From Bromus sterilis (Eukaryota > Streptophyta > Magnoliopsida > Poales > Poaceae), in NCBI GenBank assembly GCA_950022295.1, contig OX465601.1, positions 172,797,501 to 172,861,500 of the forward strand: a stretch of 64,000 bases of DNA, written 5' to 3'. A program made the position numbers and the translations under genes. Under the pieces are notes generated by a model, which was given only the letters and a program-made list of their open reading frames with translations, was not told the origin of the DNA and made no database searches. This document shows positions 12,413 through 22,979 of the stretch, piece by piece (within the stretch, counting starts at the first letter, position 1; the number at the start of each line of letters is the position of its first letter).

Positions 12413-14064
12413 TGATACGTCCCAAACGTATCTATAATTTCTGCTTGCTCCTTGAATGTTTTGTGTGAGTTTGCCATGTTTTAGATGAACTTCCATACAC
12501 TTTTGATCATATTTGTCCTAACCTATTTACTCAATGCACCCCAGTGCCAGTTCCTGTTTTCTGTTGTTTTTGTACTTCAGGTTTTCTGACTATTAAAATT
12601 GCTCCAAAAATTCCAGAAAAATCAGATAAAAAATAAGCGCGTCGGAACCTTCCGGAATCACCTGGGTGGGGCCAGTGGGCCACCACCAGGGACATAGGCG
12701 CCCTGGTGGCGCGCCCTAGGCCTGGGCCATGCCAGGGGGGCGCCTGGGACCTTGGTGGCCCCCCTGACTGCCCCCATTCACCTATATATTCCCCCCGCGG
12801 AGGAAATCCCTAAGATACAAGTCTTTTTCCCGATCTCCTCTGTGTACCGCCGCCGCCACCGTTTCAAGATCGGGGCTGCCAGGAGACGTTGTCCCGGTAC
12901 CCTGCCGGAAGGAGGAATCAACTCCGACAGCCCCTCCATCTCTATGGACGCCTCCCGGATGTGTCGTGAGTAGTCTATCTTTGACCATGGGTCCATGATC
13001 AGTAGATATGTGATGTTTTCTCTCCTCCCTTGTGCTTCATCTTCTAGACCTCGTGAGCTGCCCTACATGAGAGAGGCACATATGTAATTTTCTGCTGTTG
13101 CTATGCTGAGTTTGCTGGGATCTGATGGATTATGCGACTATGTTCAAATTGTGATGAGTAATATATTTGGTTCTTCTCTTTTATATTTGAGTTCTTGAGG
13201 AATTATTGCATGTTCTCCGTTGCCGTATTTTGCTTTGGCCAAGTGGTTTATTGCAACTCCAAGAGGGAGCGTTATGCTTGATTGTGGGTTCAGCCCCCTG
13301 ATGTCTAGCTTGAGTGACAGAAACATGAGACTAGGGGATGTGTTGTTGCCACCAGGGATAAAACAACAGTGTCTGTACTTGCGGGTGCAAGGATTGTTTA
13401 CTTTACGCAAAGTTCTTTCAATGCAGTTGTCTGTTGCTTTGCGTTACACTTTGGGTGGGATTCTCAACATAATACCAGTGAGATGTTCTGGATAGATATC
13501 TCAAGGTGGATGATTCGTCGTAGATGTAGATGGATTTCGGTCTACTTACCTTGGCGTACTGCCCATGCTTTTGAACCTCTTCCTTTCTTTTGTAGCATAA
13601 TTAGCACTGTGGTGCATTTTTTATCCTGTCAATTGCCCAGCTGTGATTTGTTTACCGCGCATAGACTTTTTATCGTCTTTTGGGAGAGAGACATCACTAG
13701 TGAACGTCATGGGACCCCGGTCCATATTTCCACCATTGTTTACACCCTCAGTTTACTTTCTGTTTTTACTTTCAGTTGCAGCTACTATTATCTTTCTACC
13801 TTTGTGTTTGATCCTTTGTAAATAGGAAGGCCGGAGGAATTGACAACCCCTCCGTACTCGTTGGGAGAAAAATTATTTGTTGCTGTGTGCAGGTCCACGT
13901 CAACTACCTAGCCCAAAGTAATTTCTGGCGCCGTTTCCACCTACTTGTATCTCAGTGAGTCCTACTGGTTTGATAACCTTGGTATCTTCACTGAGGGAAA
14001 TAAGCCACTATCTACATCTCAAACCTTCCACTTGGGGTAACCAACGACGGGCGAGAATCCATCA
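12413..14064 (+). mobile_element. Solo LTR, Athila-type (Sabrina/WHAM-like start)
   Basis: It starts TGATACGTCCCAAACG and ends ..GAGAATCCATCA, 1652 bp, flanked by a perfect GGCGG duplication (12408-12412, 14065-14069). The start TGATACGTC(C)..CGTATCTATAA is the common Triticeae Athila-lineage LTR start. Later landmarks are TATATATT at 12783, the TTGACAACCCCTCCG segment (13840) and CTGAGGGAAATAAG (14005), all usual in this group. The Gypsy/Athila assignment is from recalled consensus, and the exact family is not certain. Both flanks belong to LTR F, on the opposite strand. Confidence 0.88.
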
Positions 14065-14279
14065 GGCGGCGGCGGCAGTACAGAGAGGAGATCAGGAAAA
14101 AGACTTCTGTATTCAAGGTTTCCTCGACGGGGGTAATATATAGGCGAAGGGGGCAGCCAGGGGGCCACCAGGTGTCCAGGCGCCCCCCTGGCGCGGCCAA
14201 GCCCTAGGGCGCGCCACCAGGGCGCCTGGGCCTCTGGTGGTGGCCCTCTAGCCCCACCCAGGTGATTACGGAAAGTTCA
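14065..14279 (-). mobile_element. Athila-type LTR F, second part
   Basis: This is the inverse of 12650-12850 of the solo LTR, including the GGGCGCGCC and GGGGGCGCC-rich U3 segment and the TATA-region CCCCCTTCGCCTATATATT. With 11945-12412 it forms one minus-strand LTR, split at GGCGG. Its first 240 bases (TGATACG..) are missing at 14279, where unrelated sequence starts. Confidence 0.72.
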
Positions 14280-14316
14280 GAGGAGATCGGGTGCCTGCGG
14301 TTTAGGCCGTGGAACT

Positions 14317-14841
14317 GTGTGTTGTCCGCAAGGTCTTCGTGGAGCTGATGAGAGCCATGGTGAGGTGATTGTTTCTGCTGCTGATGGTGGTAGAACTACT
14401 ACTGAGTTAGTTGCAAACAGTGAGAGCAGTTTCATATCTCCGCCTGCAACTCCAAGTTTCAGAAGCTCGTGCTGCTCCACTCCCGCCACTCATGGTGACG
14501 AGTCAGTTGAGTTGCAGAATCACAAGCCGGATCATATTACTGGGAGAGATTTTACCCCCATATCAGCTCTCGGTAATGAAGATTGCAGAGGAGCCCGGCG
14601 GTGCCTCAACTTGCAGGAGGACTGCTCTGCCGTGATGGTTGCAGAGGAGAGCAGCCCCAAAATTCAGTCAAACCGTTCTGAAGAACAGACCCTACCAGTC
14701 AGGGAGGGTGTTAGGAAGATAGGACTGGAATCAGGGGAGAGGGCCCAGGGCTCAGACCGCGAGGAGATTGTAGCTGAGATCTTGGGGCAGCTCTGGTCAG
14801 GAATATCTACTAGGGTTTCACAAGCTAGGTACCTTAATTAG
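14317..14841 (+). CDS. Hypothetical ORF, 174 aa, upstream in LINE fragment
   Basis: I do not recognise this protein. It is Ser/Glu-rich with no clear domain, no zinc knuckle and no signal or membrane segment. It lies upstream of the LINE ORF1-like start at 14991 and may be the 5' part of the LINE or an older unrelated fragment. The first ATG in frame is taken as the start. An uninterrupted 525 bases in otherwise decayed DNA is mildly notable, but chance is not excluded. Confidence 0.2.
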   Translation: MCCPQGLRGADESHGEVIVSAADGGRTTTELVANSESSFISPPATPSFRSSCCSTPATHGDESVELQNHKPDHITGRDFTPISALGNEDCRGARRCLNLQEDCSAVMVAEESSPKIQSNRSEEQTLPVREGVRKIGLESGERAQGSDREEIVAEILGQLWSGISTRVSQARYLN

Positions 14842-14990
14842 GGGCAGCGAGATCTAAACGAGGCTAGAAACCTCTCCACCTCGAGCATCTCTCGCAAAAA
14901 CTGTAAGAGAACCAAATCTAATACAACAGTCTCCCTAACCTTGCTAATTCGTGTAGAGGTTATCAGGAGGAGCCAGTTGAGATTAGATCC

Positions 14991-15658
14991 ATGGCTGATA
15001 ATCAGGGGAGAGGCCGTGGTGGGCGCAGAGGCAATTTCCATCGAGGGGGTCCATCTGGGAGAGGGAATCATCAAGACTGGGGAGGTTTTGGACCAGATCC
15101 GCAGTTCATACCACAGTAGAACCTAGTTGCTGCGAATTTTGGATATCCAGGTGCACCACCTCCTTGGGCTTTTCCAGGGCCATATTTCCCTCCTACTCAT
15201 AACCAATGGATCAATCGAAATCATTGGGGACCTAGTGCTGGTATGAACACTTCTGGAGGGGTGCAGAATCCAGGGGGGCATGCTCTTGATAGGTGGCAAG
15301 AGAAAGTTGGGAGGTTTAGGAAATTTTCTAAAGGATGGAGTAGAAATTTGGAAGCCTCCATTAGAAAATGTAAAGCCACATTAGTTTTACAATTTCACAA
15401 GCTTGACATCAAATCTGAGACTGAGGGTCTCAATGATGGAGAGTTAGCTAGGTTTGATTTTATCCAACAAGAACGGACTAAAATCTGGAACAATGAGGAA
15501 ATTAAGGCCAGACAAAGGTCTAGAGATAGGGATATTCTAGAAGGAGATATAAACACTACATATTTTTATGTTGTTTCTAATCAGAGGAGGAGGAAAACTA
15601 GGATCAACTCCCTGGAAGGTCCAGATGGAGCCACATCTGATACTAAGGAGATGATAGG
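14991..15658 (+). pseudogene. LINE ORF1/ORF2 chimera, broken
   Basis: From ATG at 14991 the frame gives an Arg/Gly-rich start (MADNQGRGRGGRRGNF) typical of LINE ORF1 N-termini in grasses. It is stopped by TAG at 15117-15119. The same frame continues through a Pro/Gly/Trp-rich stretch and, near 15280, passes directly into the ORF2 segment that normally precedes the reverse transcriptase. The rest of ORF1 and the endonuclease domain are missing, so an in-frame internal deletion joined the two. The 3' end is lost at the insertion of element T. Assignment rests on motif memory, not on a search. Confidence 0.55.
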
Positions 15659-16106
15659 TGACGAGGGCGTGACCCCATGACTCCTACTGGTGAGACTACC
15701 CGGTGTACCTGAAGACAGAAGGCCCACAAGGAGTACCGCCTAGGCCTGGCCTTGGCCCACTCATGGTACCGGCGTAGGAGTATGCGACTGATAAGGAAGG
15801 CTTAAACATGGCGTGTGATGCAATCTTAGGGTTAGAAAACTCTCTCTGTAACCTGGGACGGACTCCCCAGAACCTGGCCTAGTATATAAAGGCTAGGAGG
15901 GGAGACGTCAAGATCATCCAATACACTATCTGTAACCCTAGCCTTGCGCGCACTAGCCTTAGCCTCCTCTGTGATCGCATCTCCAAGCAATAATATCGAG
16001 CAGGAAGTGCTTCTCCTGTTAGCCGACGAGTATCGTCCAACCTGTTCCATCTCATGACTAACCCAAGGTCCCTAACCATGGGATTTGCCAGGGTTGATCC
16101 CCGTCA
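15659..16106 (+). repeat. 5' LTR of element T
   Basis: The LTR is 448 bp, TGACGAGGGCG.. to ..GATCCCCGTCA. The end is set by the primer-binding region that follows. The start is fixed by the identical beginning of the 3' copy at 52745, just after a polypurine tract. Target flank on the left is ATAGG (15654-15658); the partner is outside the window. Confidence 0.8.
15893..15900 (+). promoter_or_regulatory. TATA box of LTR T
   Basis: TATATAAA lies in the context GCCTAGTATATAAAGGCTAGG, 235 bases into the LTR and about 200 bases before its end. This suits a U3 promoter in a short LTR. Confidence 0.7.
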
Positions 16107-16127
16107 ATTTGCGCCGTCTCTGGGAAC
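16107..16127 (+). other. Primer-binding region of element T
   Basis: TTTGCGCCGTCTCTGGGAA directly follows the LTR. It resembles the TGGCGCCGT..GGGAA primer site of Tat and Athila elements, with one G lost near its start. Confidence 0.6.
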
Positions 16128-17106
16128 TACACAGGTTGATATTACGATCTCGGAGGTCCCTTCTCCAGCAAGTCACAACTCCAGAGCAAGAATCAGATCC
16201 AATTTGCTCGAAGAGTTCAAGATTACTGCAAGCATCTCAACCGTCCGTCCAAGGTCACTCGACCCGCAACCGTGCCAAGATCAGTACTACGGCAATGGCC
16301 AAGTCCATCATCGACGAAGAAGAAATCGACGATCCAGAAGACAGGGTCGAGGGCTCTATGCAGGAGTCCCGCTCGACGAATCGCAATACGCAGCGGAGGA
16401 CTCGCTGACCACCCGACGACCCGCCGCCACCCGGGCACCCGCCGCGCAATAGGGCACCGATTCTGAGATCGAGAACAGCGATTGCCAAGTCCACAACCGA
16501 CGGAAAATCACTCGATGACCCAGAAGACAGACGACAAGACGATACGGAGGAATCCAACTCGACGAGCCGCAGCATACGATAGAATACCCGCCAACCACTC
16601 GATGATACGCCGCCCGAGCACCCATCGCTCAGCAGGATAGTGACTCTGAGACTCAGAATGGCGAGTACTACGACACAGATCGGAGACCAGATGAATTCTC
16701 CAACCTCATAAAGAACCAGAATCTGAGCGACGGGATCGAACTCGACGCAAGAGTCCATGAACACCCGGAAGATCACACTCAGATTTTCCAAGTTTCAAGG
16801 AGAAAACGGCACACCGGATCCAGCAAGCTGACGGCCAGAGTGCAGCTAGAAGAACCCTACAAGATCCATTGCTTTGAAGATGGCTGGGGATACAACACAT
16901 CGAGCCACACACTCGGAAACTTTCTCCTGTTCAGCAAGCTCTCCAACAGCCTCAAAGAAGAAAAACAAATAGAAGCCAAACCGACCCGACGAGCCGAGCA
17001 GTCGCCAACTCCAAGTCAGGACAGACGCTACAGCTCGCCCCAAGGAAAAGTGAGCATGATCCAGGAAGGAAGGCCATCGCAAGCACAACAGGACACCTAC
17101 AACCTA
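16128..17106 (+). pseudogene. gag remnant of element T
   Basis: This is the gag position of a Tat element. The region is low in hydrophobic residues and rich in Arg, Ser and Gln in every frame, with several stops and frame changes. I see no intact CCHC zinc knuckle and cannot define domain boundaries. Assignment rests on position between the primer site and protease. Confidence 0.45.
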
Positions 17107-18876
17107 CAGGCCAGAGCAGCAGAGAACCTACACACAGTCGAAGTCTATCAACTACATGGCGCAGACACCAGCATCACATTCTCTCAGAACGACCACCTAC
17201 CCACAGTTCCAAGGCCGGGGCACGCGCCCCTGGTACTCGACCCCCAGATTGGCGGATACGACATGGACAGAATCTTCATGGATGGAGGCAGCAGCCTAAA
17301 ACATAATCTTCACCAGCACCCTGCGCAAGATGCTGATCCTACGATCAGTATGGAAGAAGTCGAGCACCGTAATACATGGGGTAGTCCCAGGGGAAGCGGC
17401 TACCTCCCTGGGAGTAATCGAGCTCGAGGTTGTCTTTGGCAGCAGACGCAACTTCGCAAGACAAACCCTCGAGTTAGATGTACTCGACTGGCAGTCGCAG
17501 TATCACGCCATACTGGGGCGACCAACGTTCGCGCAATTCATGGCGGTTCCACACTATGCCTACCTCAAGCTCAAGATGCCTGGATCCCTAGGGGTCATTA
17601 CAGTCATTGGAAGCTTCACCAAGTCGGACCAATGTGATCGTGACTTCCACAAAGTCTCCGACACCTTTGGAGCCCAGCAAGAACTCAAAGAAATAGCCAT
17701 GGCGACTGACAGAAGCGTCTTTCCGCTAGCAAGTCGAAGCGGGTCGAAGGAATATGGGCGCGATTTCAGCATCGACAGCGACACGGTCACCCACCAAGTA
17801 CACCACACAGACCCAGAGAAAACAGTCCGCGTGTACACACACCTTCCGGAAGAGGAGGCGAGTGCCCTCATCGCTTTCCTCCGTGAAGAATGGGAAATCT
17901 TCGTTTGGTGCCCAGCCGACATGCCAGGAATACCGCGCGAGTTTGCAGAACACGCGCTCCGCATCAAGCCAAACACCAAGACAGTAAAGCAGGCGCTGCA
18001 ACGATTCTCGGACTCAAAAACGCTGGCGCCACGTACCAGCAGATGATGCAAGCCTGCTTGAAGGAACAAATCGGCAGGAACATGCAAGTTTATGTAGACA
18101 ACATTGTCATCAAAACCTACAGCGCGAGCACGTTACTCGACGACCTACGCGAGATCTTTGCAGCACTCAACAAGTACAGAATCAAGCTTAAACTGAAGAA
18201 GTGTGTATTCGGCGTCCCAGCCGGAAAATTACTCGGGTACATGGTCTCCGCCCGAGTAATTGAAGCAAATCCTGAGAAAGCCCAAGCAATCGCCAGGATG
18301 CAAGAACCAACCGATATCAAAGGTGTGCAGCAGCTCACCGGAAGACTCGCAGCGCTAAGCCGTTCCATCAGCAGATTGGGAGAGCGAACATTGCCCTTCT
18401 ACCAGCTTCTCAGAAAGAGGGAAAAATTCGAGTGGACTGAAGAAGCCAGCAAGGCATTCCCGGACCTGAAAAAGACACTCTCGACTCCTCCAATCCTGGC
18501 GGTGCCAAAAGAACGAGAGAAACTATACCTCTACGTAGCAGCGCGCAACAGCGTGGTAAGCACGTCACTTGTTGTTGAGCGCGCAGAAGAAGGCAAGGTC
18601 CAGAGCATACAAAGGCCAATCTACTACCTGAGCATGCTCTTGACCAAGTCCCAACAGCGATACCAGCACTATCAGAAGCTACTACTCTGCATCATCATGA
18701 CCTCAAGAAAGGTATCGCACTATTTCGACGAGCACCCTATCACAATCGTGAGCAGTGCACCACTCGCGAACATCCTCATCAACCCCGGAGCGACTGGGCG
18801 AGTCGCCGAGTGGAACATTGAGCTCAGCCCGCGGGACTTGCAGTTCAAGCACCCAACAACAATCAAGGTCCGAGTA
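17107..18876 (+). pseudogene. Protease and truncated reverse transcriptase of T
   Basis: A protease-like region is visible (VPRPGHAPLVLD.. then MDGGSSL at about 17280, the Asp-Gly-Gly form seen in Tat elements), followed after a frame change by the post-protease segment (LGRPTFAQFMAVPHYAYLKLKM). The reverse transcriptase lead-in (WCPADMPGIP) is present. Near 18000 the sequence jumps directly to the palm segment (GATYQQMMQACL), so fingers and first palm part, with the first catalytic Asp, are missing. The catalytic box reads YVDN at 18091-18102 instead of YVDD. The connection and first RNase H-like part continue to 18876, where element D interrupts. The product would be inactive. Confidence 0.75.
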
Positions 18877-19126
18877 TTTGGGCACCCCGGACTATATGTT
18901 CGAAGCGGCCAGCTGTGCATACCATCATGCTCCCATGATCAGTGTTGCATGACACACAACTCGACAATGGATATCACAGTCACAAGTTCATACAGTACCG
19001 AAGACAAAGTCATACATAAACATAGTCTTACATGGCCTCATCGGGCTCAAATGGTAGCGGAATAAGCAAAAGCAGGATAGATAGCAGCATCACAATCCAC
19101 AGGCAAAGCTCAGAGCGTAGCACATC

Positions 19127-19173
19127 CTAGTACTCGTCAGTCGCGTCACCGTCAAATACCTGCTCCTCCAAGC
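19127..19173 (-). other. Short acidic exon-like ORF in LTR D1
   Basis: After CGGCCAG (AG at 19174-19175) come two bases, then LEEQVFDGDATDEY and TAG (19127-19129). The D2 copy differs by one residue (G to D), and D' by an internal stop. A hairpin lies at 19206-19224. Confidence 0.45.
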
Positions 19174-22058
19174 CTGGCCGATTGAATAACCAGGGACAAA
19201 GCCGTGAGTACATACAAATTACTCGCAAACCACCTAAAGAATAAACAAAGATTTTGCACAAGAAAATAATGGGATGGCTATATGGTGTAGTTTACCACGG
19301 GAAATCCTAACTACTCATTATTAAGTAAGTTGGCAATATTTTTATCTTGACAATTTTTAATCCCACAAATGTATTTGATTTAATCATGTCCAACCCTTTT
19401 CATAATACCAACCTCATCATCGTGAACCATAATCTCAGTACTAGAATTTCTCATCTATTCCCCACAAAGTGTGGCCTCACTAGCTGTCCATGACCGTGGA
19501 CTCCGGCTACTCGAATAGATTTACACTCTGCAGAGGTTGTACACTTTCCCCACAACATTCGATACATCCGCCGTGAGTCCCCACGGTTCGTCATACCTCA
19601 GTATGTGGTTTTAGGATAATCGACCGTAGTCTTCCCCTTGTCTATCCTAGTACAGTTGCATCTACCCCTTGCGTACTACATGGACTGTCCGAGTGCCAGG
19701 TCATGCTCCTCTTGGACCCAAGCCTACACCTTAGTCGAGGAGCACCAAGGTTCCCTCTGACGCCAAGCCTAGCGAATTTCACCACTCGACTTCGAGGGCT
19801 ATCAGATTCGTGGAATCAACATCCATGTGTAGTTATAAGACCCCCGTACTAAGATAAACAAGTTTCCAACTAGCCCTGTCCCATACCAGAGTATTGTGGT
19901 TGTACTGTAAGACTAGGTTTCGGCGGTACTTATAGAGAGTCCCTCCAGACTTTGAATATGTCCAACGATGTTTCCAACAACCACAATCTTAGCCATCACA
20001 TCTTCTTAGATGTATGCCAATTCATTAGGGTGGAACAAGATTAATCAAATTATTATGTTGTCATTAGTTCTTTAGCAGGGCTAGGGATCCAGATCATCGG
20101 TGTCTAATTTATTTCTCCCAAATAGGTAGGCTTACAAGGTATGTGGTGTTTCACCTAATAAACTAATACAGTCCCATCCCCAAAATGATATAACAGTAGC
20201 ATGATATATAATATGGTACAAAGAAAGTAAAAATGTAGGACAAGGGTTTGAGTTTTTGAAAATGTCTTGCCTTCCTCGACGGTGTCTCCTGGTACGGCTT
20301 CTTCGGCTTGGAAGGAGTCTTCACTTGCAACGTCAAGCGTCTCGTCTACACGTTGCGAAAAATAGCACACAATTACCATCACATCATTCAAAGCAAACAT
20401 TCAACCAACAAACAATCATTTAGCACTCAATCAAATCATCACATGAGTCATACCAATCAATCATATTAGGATTAACACATGTGAGCAAAATAAGTTCATA
20501 GGGCTAAGCATGAATTAAGCAACGACCCACATATGATTTTACATAAGTCACTTTTGTAATGCTTTAAATCATGTTTAAATTTATCTCAATAGTAATCATA
20601 ATTAGCTACTGTCCAAGACAAGTATAATAAATTTTTAACATAAATAATTGATTTAACAAGGAGTAAACAAGAATTACTTTATTCATGAAATATGAGTAAT
20701 AATAATAACATGGTCATTTATTTTATTTAAGCAATCAATAATTCCACTTATACAGAAAAATAATGCCTAATTACTGGATCACAACAAATTTTATTTCACA
20801 CTTTTCTAATGAGTACATATTTTTCTAATATTGATTCAGTTATGTACAGAAACAAATAAAGATAAATTTCTCAGCGAAGGCCCAGTTTATATTGTGCTCA
20901 GTGTGTATGTTTGCTACAGTGGGTTGGCCTGTGTATTTGTCCCGTTTATTCATTTTTTCTTATATACATGGGTTGATATTTAAATGCATAACAAATATCT
21001 AATAAACATAATAAGTAGCTACTGTTTATAACATTATCATAGGAATTTTATATCTAACTTATTTAATTATTAACAATTTTAACTTAAATGTATATGTGAC
21101 ATTAATGTGTACAACTATAGATAAAATATTCTATATACTTTTATTATCATTTATTATTATTATTAAACTATACCTTAATTAGATATTAAACAAAGTAATA
21201 TAAATCTTATTTTTACTAAACCCTTAACAGAAAATTTATTTACATTAACTAAGCAACAAGTAAAGCAAACAACAATAATAATAATAAAAGAATTGACCAC
21301 TATAATATTTTTGTAAACAGTAAAACTAATTAAGCAGAAAAATAGGGAATAATCCTAGAAGCAAAATAAAATTTATCTCATATTTTTCTGACTTATACGG
21401 ATTTTTCTAAAAGTATTTTAATCTACAGATTAATAAAAAAGAAAAAGAAAGTGGGGGCCGGCCCAGAGGTATTAACTGCGCCCCGGGAAATTTTTCTTTT
21501 ATTTGGGCCGAGCCCGTGTAGCGGTGCGGTGGACGTCTTTTTTTTTCTCTGTTTTTTAAACGAAGGGGTATGGGTGGCTCAGGGCCGCTGGATCTCATGC
21601 AGATCCGACGGCTCGGAGCCGTCTTCTACCTAGCGACCATGCCCAGCACGGGCAAGGCTCCAATGGCGGCCAGGGGGGCAGGGGGAGCTCACCGGAGGGC
21701 TTCCCGGAGGCGAGGGTTGGCGTGGAGGGGTGGCGGACGTGCGAGGCGGCCTCCTCGTTCCGTTTTTGGCGACGGCGGGGCGAACGGTGGCTCGGAGCAG
21801 CGCGTGGCTCGGGGTAGATGGGCGGACGGCGGCGGCTTCTCCTGGCCTCGCCGGGCGGCGCGAGAGGCAGAGGGGCGGCGCGCCGACCTCCCTCTCCTCC
21901 ACCTCCTTGCTCCTTTTCCCTCTTCTCTTTCTCCTCTGCTCCCTTCCCTCCTCCTTCTCTGCTTCTTCCCGTCCTCCTTCCCTGGTCGGGCTGGTGCTAG
22001 CGGGCGAGGTGGATGGGTGGTGGTGAGGCGAGTGTGGAGAGGAGGGCCGGAGTGGCCT

Positions 22059-22069
22059 CCTTTTATAGG
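22059..22069 (-). promoter_or_regulatory. TATA box in LTR D1
   Basis: The minus strand reads CCTATAAAAGG, identical to the D2 copy at 31832-31842, about 370 bases upstream of the donor-like site. Confidence 0.6.
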
Positions 22070-22942
22070 CGAGCGAGGAGGGCTGCAACGGGCGGGAGCC
22101 GGGCGCCATGGGGCGATCCGTGGCCTCGGCCACCATTGGCGAAGGCGGGCGGCGGACGAGGTCGTGAGGGGGCTCCGGGGGGTCGATTCCACCTTGGCCC
22201 TCTCCGGTCACATCACGAGCACGGACTGGGGGGTACGTTTGCGCTGCCAAGCCACCTCATCGATCCTTGGGTTCTCCTTCGGTTGGGCAAACGGGGGTGA
22301 CGAGGCTGACAGTGGGCTCGGGAGAGAAGAGAGGCGAGAGAGAGAGGTTACGAGAGGGAGAGGGGCTCTCCCTGCATGGGAGAGGGGGAGAGAGAACGTG
22401 AGAGAGAGGGAAGGTTAGAGGGAGAGAGAGAAATTAGGGGAGGGATTAGTGGGGGTAGTTAGGATAGTTTTTTTTAACTCTAGTTAACATATATACATTT
22501 TTTAAAGTAAATCTGGGTTAACACATAAAAGAAAACATCCAAGGAAATTTTTTTGGAGAAATTATACACATTTTTCTTTTAATGAGTTATGAAGGTCATG
22601 CATTCATCTCATTATTTTTTTATGTAGTTAGGTATTTTTTTGATAAAAGCTTTAGTTATTTCTAACCAACAAAAGTTTAATGCCTAAGGGTTTTGTCGTG
22701 ATTAATATTATTAGTATTATTATTATACAGAAAATTTATTAGGTTTTAGCAATAAGGGTTTTAGGATTTATCAAGTTGTCATTATATGATCATCTCAAGA
22801 TGAGTTGCATGCACCACAAAATGATCATCACCACAAGTTCATCATCAAGCAACAACATAGCTAACATTTCATGCAAGGTTTTTGTTGGCCCTAATTTTTT
22901 ATTTATCTAAATTTACTAGAGAGTAAAAGTTGGAATGTGACA

Positions 22943-22960
22943 GACCTTCCCCCCTTAAAA
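22943..22960 (-). other. Polypurine tract of element D
   Basis: The minus strand reads TTTTAAGGGGGGAAGGTC immediately before the 3' LTR start. This is the usual priming site for plus-strand DNA in LTR retrotransposons. Confidence 0.8.
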
Positions 22961-22979
22961 AGAATCTCGTGCCCGAGAT

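Larger units (their letters stand above)
14280..15658 (+). mobile_element. Rearranged LINE fragment
   Basis: This is a plus-strand non-LTR element, recognised by the ORF2 segment at about 15290-15640 (WQEKVGRFRKF.. and GDINTTYFYVVSNQRRRKTRI). That is the region between endonuclease and reverse transcriptase in plant L1-type LINEs. The reverse transcriptase itself is absent because Tat element T interrupts at 15659. The left edge at 14279 abuts LTR F; no target duplication or poly-A end can be seen within the window. Confidence 0.65.
18877..22942 (-). repeat. 3' LTR of element D
   Basis: It starts (minus strand) TGTCACATTCC at 22942 and ends ..GGGGTGCCCAAA at 18877. The expected CA end is replaced by AA in both LTRs, so the change predates insertion. 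Downstream of the AT-rich U3 start comes a TATA box (22059), a GC-rich block (21450-22050), a donor-like CCG/GTGAGC (21693/21692), AT-rich sequence, the conserved block (19474-19545), a hairpin (19206) and an acidic ORF (19127). Confidence 0.82.

Noticed and set aside
11945..13330. Large inverted repeat suggesting a foldback element
   Set aside because: The two arms are explained by one Athila-type solo LTR inserted in opposite orientation into another, with a GGCGG target duplication.
16840..17637. 265-codon ORF as intact gag
   Set aside because: Its first part belongs to decayed gag and protease, the second half is out of frame with the protease continuation (the 17330-18046 frame carries the real motifs).
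10924..19900. Inverted pair D' and D1 as ends of one transposon
   Set aside because: Each is an LTR of the same family in opposite orientation with unrelated flanks; D1 pairs with D2 in a normal element.
21570..22418. 282-codon ORF on the plus strand
   Set aside because: Antisense to LTR D1, contains the TATA region, and the counterpart frame in LTR D2 is different because of an indel. No domain.
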